A stretch of 64,000 nt of DNA from Alphaproteobacteria bacterium (GCA_016776635.1 JADHSZ010000003.1:18964-82963); one strand, 5' to 3'. Numbered from the stretch's first letter, positions 1 through 10,197 are shown. A program made the numbers and translations. The notes: generated by a model not told the origin, from the letters alone.

Positions 1-877
1 GGCCCAGCATTTTCTGAACGCTGCGCAAATCGGCGCCGTGATTGAGGAGATGCGTAGCAAAGGCATGCCGAACTATATGGGGAGACACCCGGCCCGCGTC
101 CATGCCCGCATCCACCGCCAGTTGTTTCAGCATCTGGGCGAAGCGGTGACGGGTGAGATGACCACTCCCCGAGCGCGAGGGAAAGAGCCAGGGAGAGGAA
201 GCCGCCGCATCTCCTCCTTTTCCCCGTGGCAGGAAGACCTCCCGCACCATGAGATACCCGTCCAGGGCCAGACCCGCGGGATCGCTCAGGGGAACCATGC
301 GTTCGCGCCCGCCTTTTCCCCGCACCAGAATCAGCGAATGGTCGCGCCCCAGCGCGGAGAGGGGCAAGCCCACAAGTTCCGAGACGCGCAGACCGGCGGC
401 ATAGAGAATCTCCAACAGGGCCACAAGACGCAGGTCCTCGGCGCCGCCCCTGCGGCCCTTGCCCTCTAAGGCGCGGCGCTGGGCAAGGGAAAGCAGCAGG
501 TCCACATCCTGCTCGCTCAGAACTTTCGGCAGAACCCGCCCCTGGCGGGGGCTGTCCACCACCAGGGCCGGATCGTCCCGGCGCACCTCTTCGGCAAACA
601 GGAATTTGAAAAACTGGCGGATCGCGGAAAGGCGGCGAGCCGTGGTGCGTGACGCCATGCCGAGGCGCATCTGTTCGGCGAGATAGTCCCGTATGGCCTG
701 GGGGCCTGCCGATTCCACCGTCATGCCCCGGGATATCAGAAACCCCTCGAAGCCGGACAGATCACGGGAATAGGCATCCAGCGTGTTGCCCGAGAGTCCT
801 CTCTCGGCCACCAGCATTTCAAGAAAGGACTCCACATGGCGGGAGACTGGATCGGCGGCGTGGAATCGTTTTTTCAT
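1..877 (-). CDS. xerD: Tyrosine recombinase XerD (3' end truncated by window edge)
   Basis: Minus-strand translation begins MKKRFHAADPVSRHVESFLEMLVAERGLSGNTLDAYSRDL and includes LYAAGLRVSELVGL and, at the window edge, LLNHGADLRSVQKMLG, which is typical Xer recombinase. The ORF track lists only antisense shadows here. Confidence 0.9.
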   Translation of the reverse strand, partial: MKKRFHAADPVSRHVESFLEMLVAERGLSGNTLDAYSRDLSGFEGFLISRGMTVESAGPQAIRDYLAEQMRLGMASRTTARRLSAIRQFFKFLFAEEVRRDDPALVVDSPRQGRVLPKVLSEQDVDLLLSLAQRRALEGKGRRGGAEDLRLVALLEILYAAGLRVSELVGLPLSALGRDHSLILVRGKGGRERMVPLSDPAGLALDGYLMVREVFLPRGKGGDAAASSPWLFPSRSGSGHLTRHRFAQMLKQLAVDAGMDAGRVSPHIVRHAFATHLLNHGADLRSVQKMLG

Positions 878-899
878 GAGTCCGCCCTCATTGCCCGCG

Positions 900-2864
900 T
901 CACAGCCCGGCGGCGATGGCGGCTTCCAGCGCCAGGGCGTGGGCTTCCGCGTCGAGTCCCACCAGGCGCAAACGGCTTATGACTTCGTTCAGGGTAATGG
1001 GATGGACCCGGTTCAGACCCTTATCGCCAAGGGAAACCAGGGCGAAAAGAACGGTTTCCCCCAGACGCAATTCCTCGGCCGCCACCCTGAGGCCGTACCA
1101 CAGAACCGGAGAAGGCAGGGAGGGCGCCGGCGTGGCAGCGCTTTCCTGCTCGCCGTCCTCGACGATCGCCGCCTGTTGGGCGCGGCCCTCCCACACCGAA
1201 ATATCCACCGGCTTGCCCACGGCATCAAGCAGACCAAGCAGCATGTCCGCCCGGTATTCCGCCCCAGGGACCGTATTTCCGGGGACTGCGTTTTCGGCCA
1301 TGGCCGGGAACTCCCCACCGCTTTCTTCCGGCATGGAGGAAACCGCCGTTTCCTGCTTCATCCAGGTCTCGGTCATGGCCTCATCCAACGGCGTGGGCTC
1401 TTCGGGGTCGGAGAGCAGAATCAAGGGCCACAGCCGCGCCTTCGCCAGTTGGGCATCGGGAACACCGGCCGATTCCTGGTTGGCCAGATCATACCAGCCC
1501 ATGGCCTGTTCCCGGGCTCCGGTGAAAATCAGAACCCTTCCGGCTTCCTCGGCGAACCATACAAGCTCGGCCGCGGGGGCCATGTGGATCAGGTATGGCG
1601 CGGCAACACGCGCGGCGGTTTCGTAAAGGCCGGCGTCCCTGGCCGAGATCAAAAAGGCCAACAGCACCTCGGCCTGGGCGGTGGGAACATCCTGGACCTG
1701 GGCCGCGCGCAACAGCAATGCCCGGCCACGGGGACCGTCAATGGCTTCGGCCGTAGTCAGGGCGGCTTCCAGTTCCTCGGGGGTAAATTCGACGCTGGCG
1801 TAAATCTGGCGCAGGGACTCGGTGGAAAGGGCGCCCGCCAATTCGGCCTTTTCCGCCGCGGCGAGACGGATTTCCGGGTCGGCATTGGGACTGACGGCGA
1901 TGGCGGCTAACAGGGCGGAATTCTGTGTTTGCGTGACATCCCCGGGCAATCTCAGATTTCCCGCCCGCGCCATGGCCAATTGCAGGGCCGTGGGACCGGA
2001 AAGACTCTCGATCTCCCCTTCCCATTCTCCGAGAAGGGCGCCGATGAGCTTGAAAAATACCGATTCCGCGTCCATCCCCAGTTCGCGCATCAGATCGACG
2101 CCGAGAACCGCACTGTCATGCTCGCCATTAAGCGCCTGACAGAAAACCAGGCCCTTTTGCCAGAATATGTCCTGTGATTTGCGGATCGCCGTCCTGATAT
2201 GGGGACAGGCTCCGGCGCTGTCATTGACCAGAAACAGATTGTCCACCCGGGCCCGCAACAGAGCTTCGTCATCAAGATGAACCGGGGCCACGGCGAGCAG
2301 AGATTCAACGGCCTCCATATCACCCATGGCCATGAGGCTGGAAATTCGCAGGGCGATGAGGCTGGGACCATCGGACGCCCCCAGCGGCGCCGTCGCATTG
2401 GACAGCAACAGCCGCCGCATCAAATCCCGCATGGCCCGTGAGTGGGCCGATTCCGGAATCCTCGGCAACAACCATTCAACCATACGGCGGTCGCTGCCGC
2501 TCCACATTTCAATGCCGAACCCGCCCTGATCCACCTCCAGAACACCCACGGAATCGGGATCAATGGCCTGCAGCATATCGGTTTCGATCTGGAGTCCCGA
2601 TTTCCCACTGGGAGCCCGATTGGGCTTTATCTCACCGGGAAGCAGGGATTCTCCCTCTTCCGCGGGTTCTTCCATACCCGCAGGTGGCACCAGTTTTACC
2701 GGCGGCCGCAGTTGCGGCGATAAAACCAGACCGGATCCGTCTTCTCTGGCCTCAGCACTGCCTGTGCACAACAGGGAAAACACAAACAGACCCACCGCCA
2801 GCACAACCATACAGGCGCGAAATCCTCTGTTATGTCCGGGTCCGTCAGCGGGGAAATTCGTCAT
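900..2864 (-). CDS. Hypothetical secreted/anchored alpha-helical protein
   Basis: 654 aa ORF with N-terminal hydrophobic segment (ACMVVLAVGLFVFSLLCTGSAEA) and helical repeat-like body. Confidence 0.75.
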   Translation of the reverse strand: MTNFPADGPGHNRGFRACMVVLAVGLFVFSLLCTGSAEAREDGSGLVLSPQLRPPVKLVPPAGMEEPAEEGESLLPGEIKPNRAPSGKSGLQIETDMLQAIDPDSVGVLEVDQGGFGIEMWSGSDRRMVEWLLPRIPESAHSRAMRDLMRRLLLSNATAPLGASDGPSLIALRISSLMAMGDMEAVESLLAVAPVHLDDEALLRARVDNLFLVNDSAGACPHIRTAIRKSQDIFWQKGLVFCQALNGEHDSAVLGVDLMRELGMDAESVFFKLIGALLGEWEGEIESLSGPTALQLAMARAGNLRLPGDVTQTQNSALLAAIAVSPNADPEIRLAAAEKAELAGALSTESLRQIYASVEFTPEELEAALTTAEAIDGPRGRALLLRAAQVQDVPTAQAEVLLAFLISARDAGLYETAARVAAPYLIHMAPAAELVWFAEEAGRVLIFTGAREQAMGWYDLANQESAGVPDAQLAKARLWPLILLSDPEEPTPLDEAMTETWMKQETAVSSMPEESGGEFPAMAENAVPGNTVPGAEYRADMLLGLLDAVGKPVDISVWEGRAQQAAIVEDGEQESAATPAPSLPSPVLWYGLRVAAEELRLGETVLFALVSLGDKGLNRVHPITLNEVISRLRLVGLDAEAHALALEAAIAAGL

Positions 2865-3244
2865 CGGGAATCACTTTTTCAACCGGCGCCGATGGCGCGG
2901 GAATATTCCATGTGGTCAGAAAAACCACCCCGGCGACGAGGCCGGCAACCAACAAAATAACGAATAAACGGGCAATTTTTGTCATGATTTTAGAAACGAT
3001 CCGCTTGATGATTTCAGAAAAAACGACCGGTTTTTTCTTCCCCGGCCCCTATAATTTTCTTTCCCGGCGCTTGCAAAAAGGAGAGATGGTGTCAGCTATG
3101 ATTGTGTGTGATAGGCTCTGAGTGTGGCGATAATGCGGCAGGTTGAGGGAGACCTCATTATGGTTTTTTCGGCCGCGGCCCCGTTTTCATGTGGTTTCGG
3201 ACATTTTTTCACCGAAAACCGACCGAGCTGACACATACCCCAAG

Positions 3245-3832
3245 ATGACCCCGCCAAACCCTTCCTTCACGCCAACAAGAACCATCGTGCTTACCGGCAT
3301 GATGGGGGCCGGCAAAACCTGTATCGGACGCAAACTTGCCGAACGGCTCGATCTGCCTTTCGTGGACGCCGATGCCCAAATCGCCGAGGCGGCGGGATGC
3401 AGCATCTCCGAAATTTTTGAACGCCACGGCGAAGAGGCTTTCCGCGACGGCGAACGGCGTGTCATCACCCGGCTTCTGAGCGAAGGCGTCCACGTGCTGG
3501 CGGTTGGCGGCGGCGCCTTCATGGACCCGGAAACCCGCGCCCTGATTTTGGAAAAGGCGCTTTCGGTGTGGTTGCGCGCGGATATCGAACTGTTGCTGAG
3601 CCGGGTGCTGCGGCGCGACACCCGGCCCTTGCTGAAAACCGGTGATCCCCGTGAGATTCTGGAGCGTCTGATAGAGGAACGTTATCCGGTCTATGCCGAG
3701 GCCAATGTTATTATTGATTCCCTCGACGCGCCGCCGGAGGTTACCGTGGAAAAAACCCATGAGGCCCTGGCGGCCTTCATGAAAGACAACCCCCAAGAAT
3801 CGCAAAAACAGCAATCGCGAAAGGCATCATGA
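3245..3832 (+). CDS. aroK: Shikimate kinase
   Basis: IVLTGMMGAGKTCIGRKLAERLDLPFVDAD Walker A and shikimate kinase motifs; overlaps aroB start. Confidence 0.93.
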   Translation: MTPPNPSFTPTRTIVLTGMMGAGKTCIGRKLAERLDLPFVDADAQIAEAAGCSISEIFERHGEEAFRDGERRVITRLLSEGVHVLAVGGGAFMDPETRALILEKALSVWLRADIELLLSRVLRRDTRPLLKTGDPREILERLIEERYPVYAEANVIIDSLDAPPEVTVEKTHEALAAFMKDNPQESQKQQSRKAS

Positions 3833-4944
3833 GCACCATGGACCGCGTCAGGGTCGAACTGGAAGAGCGCAGTTACGACATTCTCGCCGGGCCTGAGCTG
3901 CTGCAACAGGCGGGGCAACATCTCGCACCCCTGCTCAAACAGCCCCGGGTTATGATCGTCAGCGACGACAACGTGGCGCCGCTGCATCTCGCCACCCTCG
4001 AGGAAAGCCTTTCCAAGGCCGCCATAACCCATTCCCACACCATTCTGCCCCATGGCGAACGCACCAAGGACTTTGCCCATCTCGAGCGCCTCGTGGAACA
4101 ACTCCTTGAAGACAAGGTGGAACGCACCACCACGCTGATTGCCCTTGGTGGCGGCGTTATCGGTGACATTACGGGATTCGCCGCCAGCGTTGTCCTGCGC
4201 GGCGTCGATTTCGTCCAGGCCCCAACCACGCTGTTGTCCCAGGTGGACAGTTCGGTGGGCGGGAAAACCGGCATCAATTCCCCCCATGGCAAGAATCTGA
4301 TCGGCAGCTTTTACCAGCCCCGCATGGTGCTCGCCGACATCAACACCCTGGACACGCTGCCGCAACGGGAACTTCTCGCCGGCTATGCCGAGACCGTGAA
4401 ATACGGGCTCATTAACGATCCCGATTTCTTTTCCTGGCTCGAGGAAAACGGCGCGGTTCTCTGCGCCGGAGACCCCGCCCTGCGCCAGCAAGCCGTGGTC
4501 ACCAGCTGCCGGGCCAAGGCCGCCATCGTCGCCGCCGATGAAAAAGAATCCGGCCCGCGGGCGCTCCTCAATCTCGGCCATACCTTCGCCCATGCCCTCG
4601 AGGCCGAAGCCGGATACGGCGATACCCTTATCCACGGCGAAGCGGTTGCGCTGGGCATCCAGTTCGCCTTCGACCTCTCGGTTCGCCTCAAGCACTGTCC
4701 GCAAGAAGACAGCGAGCGCGTGGCCCATCACTTCGAGGCCGTGGGGCTGCCCACAAATCTGAGCCACATCGCCGGCCCCCACTGGACGCCGCAAACCCTG
4801 CTCGCCCACATGGCCCATGACAAAAAGGTCCATGAGGGAAAGATCACCTTCGTCCTGACCCGGGGTATCGGCCAGGCCTTCCTCACCGCCGAGGTGGATA
4901 TGAAAGAGCTTGAAAGCACCCTCTCTGACGCCCTTTCCCGATGA
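3829..4944 (+). CDS. aroB: 3-dehydroquinate synthase
   Basis: GGGVIGDITGFAASVVLRGVDFVQAPTTLLSQVDSSVGGKTGIN motif; ATGA overlap with aroK. Confidence 0.95.
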   Translation: MSTMDRVRVELEERSYDILAGPELLQQAGQHLAPLLKQPRVMIVSDDNVAPLHLATLEESLSKAAITHSHTILPHGERTKDFAHLERLVEQLLEDKVERTTTLIALGGGVIGDITGFAASVVLRGVDFVQAPTTLLSQVDSSVGGKTGINSPHGKNLIGSFYQPRMVLADINTLDTLPQRELLAGYAETVKYGLINDPDFFSWLEENGAVLCAGDPALRQQAVVTSCRAKAAIVAADEKESGPRALLNLGHTFAHALEAEAGYGDTLIHGEAVALGIQFAFDLSVRLKHCPQEDSERVAHHFEAVGLPTNLSHIAGPHWTPQTLLAHMAHDKKVHEGKITFVLTRGIGQAFLTAEVDMKELESTLSDALSR

Positions 4945-6248
4945 TGGATACGGAAATCTGGATCACCATAGGCGCGATTTTCGTGCTGTTGCTTTTGTCG
5001 GCTTTCTTCTCCGGGTCCGAGACGGCGCTGACGGCGGTGTCGCGGCCCCATATGCATCATCTCCTGAAACAAGGCGACAGGCGGGCGGGCATCATCGCCA
5101 AGCTGCACGCACGCATGGAGCGGCTGATCGGCACCATCCTGCTGGCCAACAATCTGGTCAATATTCTGGCCTCGGCCCTGGCTACCAGCCTCCTCATCGG
5201 CATTTTCGGCGATACCGGGGTGGCCTACGCCACTCTCGTCATGACATTGCTGGTGCTGATTTTCGCGGAAGTCCTGCCCAAGACATACGCCATCAACAAC
5301 GCCGACCGCACGGCGCTTTCCGTAGCGCCGCTGGTGCGTTTCCTGGTGGCGGTGCTGTCGCCTTTTTCCGATGCGGTACAGGCGGTGGTGCGGGTAACAT
5401 TGCGCCTGTTCGGCGTCAGTACCGAAAGCAATCTCGGCGCCATCACCGATGACGAATTACGGGGCGCCATCGACCTCCATGCCGAAACCGGCTCCAGCGA
5501 TATTCAGGAGCGCGCCATGCTGCGTAGCATCCTCGACCTCGACCATGTGGAGGTGGGGGAAATAATGACCCACCGCAAGGATATCTTCATGGTCGATGCG
5601 GGTCTTTCCTCCAGCGCCATCCTCGAACAGGTCATCGCCAGCCCCTATACCCGAATTCCCATGTGGCGGGGGGAGCCCGACAACATCATCGGCGTCCTCC
5701 ACGCCAAGACGCTGCTTTCCGCGGTCAAGCTCCAGGCCGCGGCCATCGGGGAACTGGACATCCCCGGCCTGGCGGCGAAACCCTGGTTCATTCCCGAATC
5801 CACCATCCTGCTGCAACAGCTCCATGCCTTCCGCAAGAAACGGGAGCATTTCGCGCTGGTGGTGGATGAATACGGCGCGCTGATGGGGATCGTCACCCTG
5901 GAGGATATCCTGGAAGAAATCGTCGGCGACATCAGCGATGAATTCGATGTGACCGTTCCCGGCGTCCGCCCCCAGGCCGACGGCGCCTTTATCATTAACG
6001 GCGACGTCACCCTTCGCGATCTCAACCGGCAATTCGACTGGAATTTACCCGACGACGAAGCGGCAACCCTGGCCGGGCTGGTTCTCCACGAATCGCGGCG
6101 CATCCCCGATGTGGGACAGGTATTCAATTTTTATGACTTCCGGCTTGAAGTCCTGCGCCGCAAGCGCAGCCAGATCACCTCGATCCGCCTTACGCCGCCC
6201 AAACAGGCCCCCGCCGGGGCCACCGGGACCACCGAGGCGGAACTCTAG
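4941..6248 (+). CDS. HlyC/CorC-type CNNM + CBS-pair + CorC_HlyC domain protein
   Basis: SAFFSGSETALTAVSRPHMHHLLKQGDRRA (DUF21/CNNM), MTHRKDIFMVDAG (CBS), FALVVDEYGALMGIVTLEDILEEIVGDISDEFD. Confidence 0.9.
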   Translation: MMDTEIWITIGAIFVLLLLSAFFSGSETALTAVSRPHMHHLLKQGDRRAGIIAKLHARMERLIGTILLANNLVNILASALATSLLIGIFGDTGVAYATLVMTLLVLIFAEVLPKTYAINNADRTALSVAPLVRFLVAVLSPFSDAVQAVVRVTLRLFGVSTESNLGAITDDELRGAIDLHAETGSSDIQERAMLRSILDLDHVEVGEIMTHRKDIFMVDAGLSSSAILEQVIASPYTRIPMWRGEPDNIIGVLHAKTLLSAVKLQAAAIGELDIPGLAAKPWFIPESTILLQQLHAFRKKREHFALVVDEYGALMGIVTLEDILEEIVGDISDEFDVTVPGVRPQADGAFIINGDVTLRDLNRQFDWNLPDDEAATLAGLVLHESRRIPDVGQVFNFYDFRLEVLRRKRSQITSIRLTPPKQAPAGATGTTEAEL

Positions 6249-6253
6249 ACCCG

Positions 6254-7228
6254 TCATCTAAACTCGAACACCAACTTTTCCTCTTCACCGTTCCAGAAAA
6301 CCGGCGCCACTCTGCCCACAAGGTTTTCCTCGGGCACGAACCCGACCCCGGCGAGAACGCGGCTGTCCATGGAGTTGTCCCGGTTGTCGCCCATGGCGAA
6401 ATAATGGCTCTCGGGCACCAGGAATTCATCCGTGTTGTCCAGGGGCATTTGGTCGGAAATCTCAATGATCCTGTGGCTGCGGCCGTTGGGGAGGGTTTCC
6501 AGATAAAGCGGCATGCTCTTGGAATCCCCCCGCCTGTTGCGGATCACGTATTCGCCGAGGTGCTCGCGCGCCACCACCTCGCCGTTGATATAAAGGTGCC
6601 CCTCCTTGATCTGGATGCGGTCGCCGGGCAGGCCGATGAGACGCTTGATATAGTCAATTTCGTTGTCGCGCGGCAGTTTAAAGACCACCAGATCGCCGCG
6701 CTCGGGCGGGGTAAAGAAAATGCGTCCCGAAAAGTCCGGCCGGCCGAAGGGCAGCGACAAGCTGGAGTATCCGTACGTGTATTTTGAGGCAAAGAGATAA
6801 TCGCCATTACCCAACCCCGGCAGCATGGAACTTGCCCCCATGACAAATGGCTCCCACAGGAATGAGCGGATGAAGAGCGGAGCCGCCAAGGGCGCGATGA
6901 GGAACACAAGAACCAGGTTGTACCACCGGGCGAACCATGCCGATGGTGTTTCGCCATGCAATTCCCCGGAGACAAAATAACAGTGAGGGACACCGATGAT
7001 CCGAACCAGGACAGCCATCAAATCCGGTGAAGCGTCAAGGTCGAACAACTCAAAATGCGCGGCAATAAAAGGCACAGCAATGGCAACTATCTCAACTGCC
7101 AGATAAGCCAGACCTTTCCGGCCCTTGCCGAGGTACAGCATGCCGATTCCGGGGCCGAAAATCAGCGCCACGGCCACCGTCGACCATGGCCGTCGCGATA
7201 CAAATGCCGATATAAATGTCGAAATCAT
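6254..7228 (-). CDS. lepB: Signal peptidase I (S26) with extra N-terminal membrane segments
   Basis: GASSMLPGL (Ser region), IDYIKRLIGLPGD (Lys region), HYFAMGDNRDNSMDSR. Start chosen at MISTFISAF. Confidence 0.88.
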   Translation of the reverse strand: MISTFISAFVSRRPWSTVAVALIFGPGIGMLYLGKGRKGLAYLAVEIVAIAVPFIAAHFELFDLDASPDLMAVLVRIIGVPHCYFVSGELHGETPSAWFARWYNLVLVFLIAPLAAPLFIRSFLWEPFVMGASSMLPGLGNGDYLFASKYTYGYSSLSLPFGRPDFSGRIFFTPPERGDLVVFKLPRDNEIDYIKRLIGLPGDRIQIKEGHLYINGEVVAREHLGEYVIRNRRGDSKSMPLYLETLPNGRSHRIIEISDQMPLDNTDEFLVPESHYFAMGDNRDNSMDSRVLAGVGFVPEENLVGRVAPVFWNGEEEKLVFEFR

Positions 7229-7338
7229 CCCATATTTACCAGTCCGGCGCGGTTGCATGGCGGGCCATGATACCTTCGGTTGCGGTTCCTGAAAAATCAA
7301 CTACCTTAAAGAAGGGAGTCCGGGAGGCGCATGTGTCC

Positions 7339-8268
7339 ATGAAATCTGTTTTCATCACGCTGGTCGTAACGCTGGTGCTGGCTGCCTGCGCGCGGGTACA
7401 GCCGCCCAAAACTTTGGAAGAACTTATTCGTCCGTACGAATTGGTGGATCAAGCCATCCGCGAAGGCGATTGTGAAAAAGCGGTCGAGTTGTTACGCGAA
7501 GCCGTGCGAACTGATAGTGACGGGGGTCGGATTATTCTTGGTAATTATTATGAAGCTGGTTATTGCGACGCTCCGAACTACGAAGAAGCCTTTCGCATAT
7601 ACGAAGAATTGGCGCTGGCCGGGGAAGAAGATGCCAAGATCCGACTGGGGTTTTTGTATTTGAAGGGCCTGGGCATTACCAAGGATGAAGCCCTGGCCCG
7701 AAAATGGTTCGAGAGCGCCGCCTTAAGGATGGCCCCGTACCATGATTTTGCCGACGATTTCTTAATTGATACGTCCAAATATCCTGAAAAACCGGAGGAG
7801 TTTTGGCGGGAACTCAATGAGGCCAAGGGCCTTTTCCACAGCGAGCCCAAGGTGCGTTACCAAATAGCCAGGAAACTGAGGGAAGGGGATGGCGTTCCCA
7901 AAGACATCGAGGGTGCAAACCGGTGGCTGAGATCGGCCGCCGCGGACGGCCTGGAAGAGGCCAAATTCGACGAGGCCGTAATAGAGCTTGATTCCGTCGA
8001 TTATACGGACGACTCGTCGCCCTGGTATACGCTTAAAAGGCTTGCCAAGGGGGGCTTTGCCCCGGCAATGCTGGAGTTGTCCATGCGCCACCCGAAACGC
8101 CGGAGCGACATCCACAAAAAGGCGGCGCCATACTATTGGCTGTTGCGCGCCCGCAATGCCGGCATGGACGTGGAGGACCGGATCAACGCCCTGGAACCCA
8201 CCCTCACGAAAGAAGACCACAGCTGGGTCAAGTATTGGTTCAAACGTGATTCAACTCCCTTGTATTAA
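7339..8268 (+). CDS. Sel1-repeat lipoprotein (chromosomal cassette copy)
   Basis: MKSVFITLVVTLVLAACARVQ lipobox; Sel1-like units (AKIRLGFLYLKGLGITKDEALARKWFESAA; KVRYQIARKLREGDGVPKDIEGANRWLRSAA). Homologous to 44502..45470. Confidence 0.8.
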   Translation: MKSVFITLVVTLVLAACARVQPPKTLEELIRPYELVDQAIREGDCEKAVELLREAVRTDSDGGRIILGNYYEAGYCDAPNYEEAFRIYEELALAGEEDAKIRLGFLYLKGLGITKDEALARKWFESAALRMAPYHDFADDFLIDTSKYPEKPEEFWRELNEAKGLFHSEPKVRYQIARKLREGDGVPKDIEGANRWLRSAAADGLEEAKFDEAVIELDSVDYTDDSSPWYTLKRLAKGGFAPAMLELSMRHPKRRSDIHKKAAPYYWLLRARNAGMDVEDRINALEPTLTKEDHSWVKYWFKRDSTPLY

Positions 8269-8315
8269 CTTCGATCCGGATCACCGGGGGAACCAGTTCG
8301 CTCGGCGGTCTGTTC

Positions 8316-9470
8316 TCACTCCTTGCAGCCCGCATATTTATCGTGCAGGCGTCTCCGTTTTTCCTCAAGTTCTTCGATTCTATCTTTGTTTGATTGTAGG
8401 TCCTTCTTGAGCCCCTCGAGCTTAGTTTCCAGTTGCCCGATTTTCTTTCGTATCGCCTCAATTTCATTTAGCTTTTGCGTTCTAAGATTGTAAAGCTTGC
8501 CTGCGGCAACTTTGTTGGAACCATAAGCCTCGGCACGCATCAGCTGCGCCTCAAGGTCGCTCAAGACATCCTGGGCCTCTGCAAGCTTGGCTTTCTGGGC
8601 TTCGATTTCTTTTTCCTTTGCTGGAATCTCTTCGTTTTCTATCGCGTCATTCCTCGTCCTTAACTCGTCCAACTTGGAATACACCTCATCGAGTTTCTCC
8701 CTGATTTCCTCGCATTTCCCCCTATCCGGATCGTCGGGATCGGGCTTATCGGGATCGTCAGGATTAGGATTGTCCGGCTTATCGGGGTCTTGAGGAGGGT
8801 CGCCGGGCTCTTCGCCGCCATCATCGTCCTTCGCCTTCATTGCTTGGACCAGATTAAGCAGATTGGGGGATGGTTTGGGCGGCACCTTCGGCTTGGGTTT
8901 GGGCTTTTCATCGTCGTCGTCATCGCCCTCCACCAGATTCTTCAGCCGATTCGCCAGCGCCTCCAGGGTCGGGCCCTTGGGGCGGATGACGCCATCCTCT
9001 TTAAGCCCGTGGTTCCGTTGCAGGGCCTTCACGGCCTTCTCCAGTGGCCCATCGAACAGCGTCTCTTCCGAGACCGCTTCCCCGCGCGGCATGAGGCCCA
9101 GCCCGGCCAACCCCCGGCGCAGCCCCAACACGTCCTCTTCCCGATTTTGCTCGCCCTTGCCGAGGCCGGAGCGCGGCGCGAAGGACTTGGGTATCAAATC
9201 GCGCTCGTCCTTGCGCCCCGACAAACGCCGTCTGAGAACAGCCTGCGTTGGCCCGCCCGGATTCATGATGCCGTCCACGGCGAGACCGTTCTTCCGCTGG
9301 AAGTTCTTCAAGCCTTCGAACAGCTCATCATCGGTCCAGGGGGTCATGCCGTATTCCTTGGGCACGGAATAGAATCCGAGACGGTTGAGGCCCTTCTTGG
9401 TGCGCAGCACGTCATCGGGATCGGCGGGATAGCTGCTACCGATGGTCTGGTTCAGTGAAAAAGGAAACAT
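8316..9470 (-). CDS. Peptidoglycan-binding-like protein with variable coiled-coil C-terminus (chromosomal cassette copy)
   Basis: N-terminal ~190 aa nearly identical to phage-cluster ORF 45483..46628; PGB-like LxxLGF...FQxxNGLxVDGIMxPxGPTQ; Asp/Pro linker; C-terminal coiled coil bounded by Cys residues. Confidence 0.8.
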   Translation of the reverse strand: MFPFSLNQTIGSSYPADPDDVLRTKKGLNRLGFYSVPKEYGMTPWTDDELFEGLKNFQRKNGLAVDGIMNPGGPTQAVLRRRLSGRKDERDLIPKSFAPRSGLGKGEQNREEDVLGLRRGLAGLGLMPRGEAVSEETLFDGPLEKAVKALQRNHGLKEDGVIRPKGPTLEALANRLKNLVEGDDDDDEKPKPKPKVPPKPSPNLLNLVQAMKAKDDDGGEEPGDPPQDPDKPDNPNPDDPDKPDPDDPDRGKCEEIREKLDEVYSKLDELRTRNDAIENEEIPAKEKEIEAQKAKLAEAQDVLSDLEAQLMRAEAYGSNKVAAGKLYNLRTQKLNEIEAIRKKIGQLETKLEGLKKDLQSNKDRIEELEEKRRRLHDKYAGCKE

Positions 9471-9503
9471 GAGGGGCTCCGGGAAACAGGATGAAATAAC
9501 AAT

Positions 9504-9539
9504 ATAGGAATATAAACATATATCAGGATTAAAGTCAAG
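9504..9539 (-). promoter_or_regulatory. Sigma70-like promoter with partial TAGGA-type operator upstream of 8316..9470
   Basis: Minus strand: TTGACT-N18-TATATTCCTAT; ATAGGA-N6-ACATAT at 9504-9521. Confidence 0.5.
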
Positions 9540-9753
9540 AGAAAAAAGGGCCAGGGTACGTCGGCCCCGAACGAGTCATAAGCGGGCGTCAAATACCCAA
9601 CTGTTACCGGTAATTTCAAACCAACCCCCCCAAAACCCCCCAAAGACTGCCCGAAAATGCATACCTCTTGACCAAAGCCGTTTGCTTGCGCGAAAATTGT
9701 CGGTTCTACGCTGGTAACACAGAACATACGAACCTGGGGAGGAGGAAGACGAC

Positions 9754-10197
9754 ATGTCCATGAAGATTATTCCCGATGTCGTCAATGAACAGAAAATTCA
9801 AGGTGTTACGGGGTCCATGACGATCCGTGAAGCGGCCAAGATCATGGCCAAACACCACATTGGCGCCCTTCTTGTGACCAAGCGCGACAAGCTGGAAGGC
9901 ATTTTAACGGAGCGTGATCTTTCCGTTAAAATTGTCGCCGGCGGCATGGATCCGGACAAAACGAAAGTTTCCCAGATCATGACCAAGAATCCGGAAACGG
10001 TGAGCCCGGACGATACCGCCCTCAGTGCTCTGGAAAAAATGAAGGCACGGGGGTTTCGCCATCTTCCCGTGGTGGATGGGGACCGGATCGTCGGCATGGT
10101 ATCGGTGCGCGATCTCTATTCCTCCGCCAAATCCCAGCTCGAAGACGACCTCAAGGATCGCGACGCCTTCATCTTCGGCGCGGGATACGGCGCCTAG
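9754..10197 (+). CDS. CBS-domain pair protein
   Basis: 147 aa: MTIREAAKIMAKHHIGALLVTKRDKLEGILTERDLSVKIVAGG...GFRHLPVVDGDRIVGMVSVRDL. Confidence 0.9.
   Translation: MSMKIIPDVVNEQKIQGVTGSMTIREAAKIMAKHHIGALLVTKRDKLEGILTERDLSVKIVAGGMDPDKTKVSQIMTKNPETVSPDDTALSALEKMKARGFRHLPVVDGDRIVGMVSVRDLYSSAKSQLEDDLKDRDAFIFGAGYGA

Noticed and set aside
783-1910. 375-aa plus-strand ORF
   Set aside because: Antisense shadow of the 654-aa minus ORF; composition typical of out-of-frame GC-rich translation (His/Gly/Arg rich, no domains). Same reasoning applied to many long antisense ORFs in the track, e.g. 3691..4833, 21046..22338, 24801..26435, 29509..30753 and 58152..58871.
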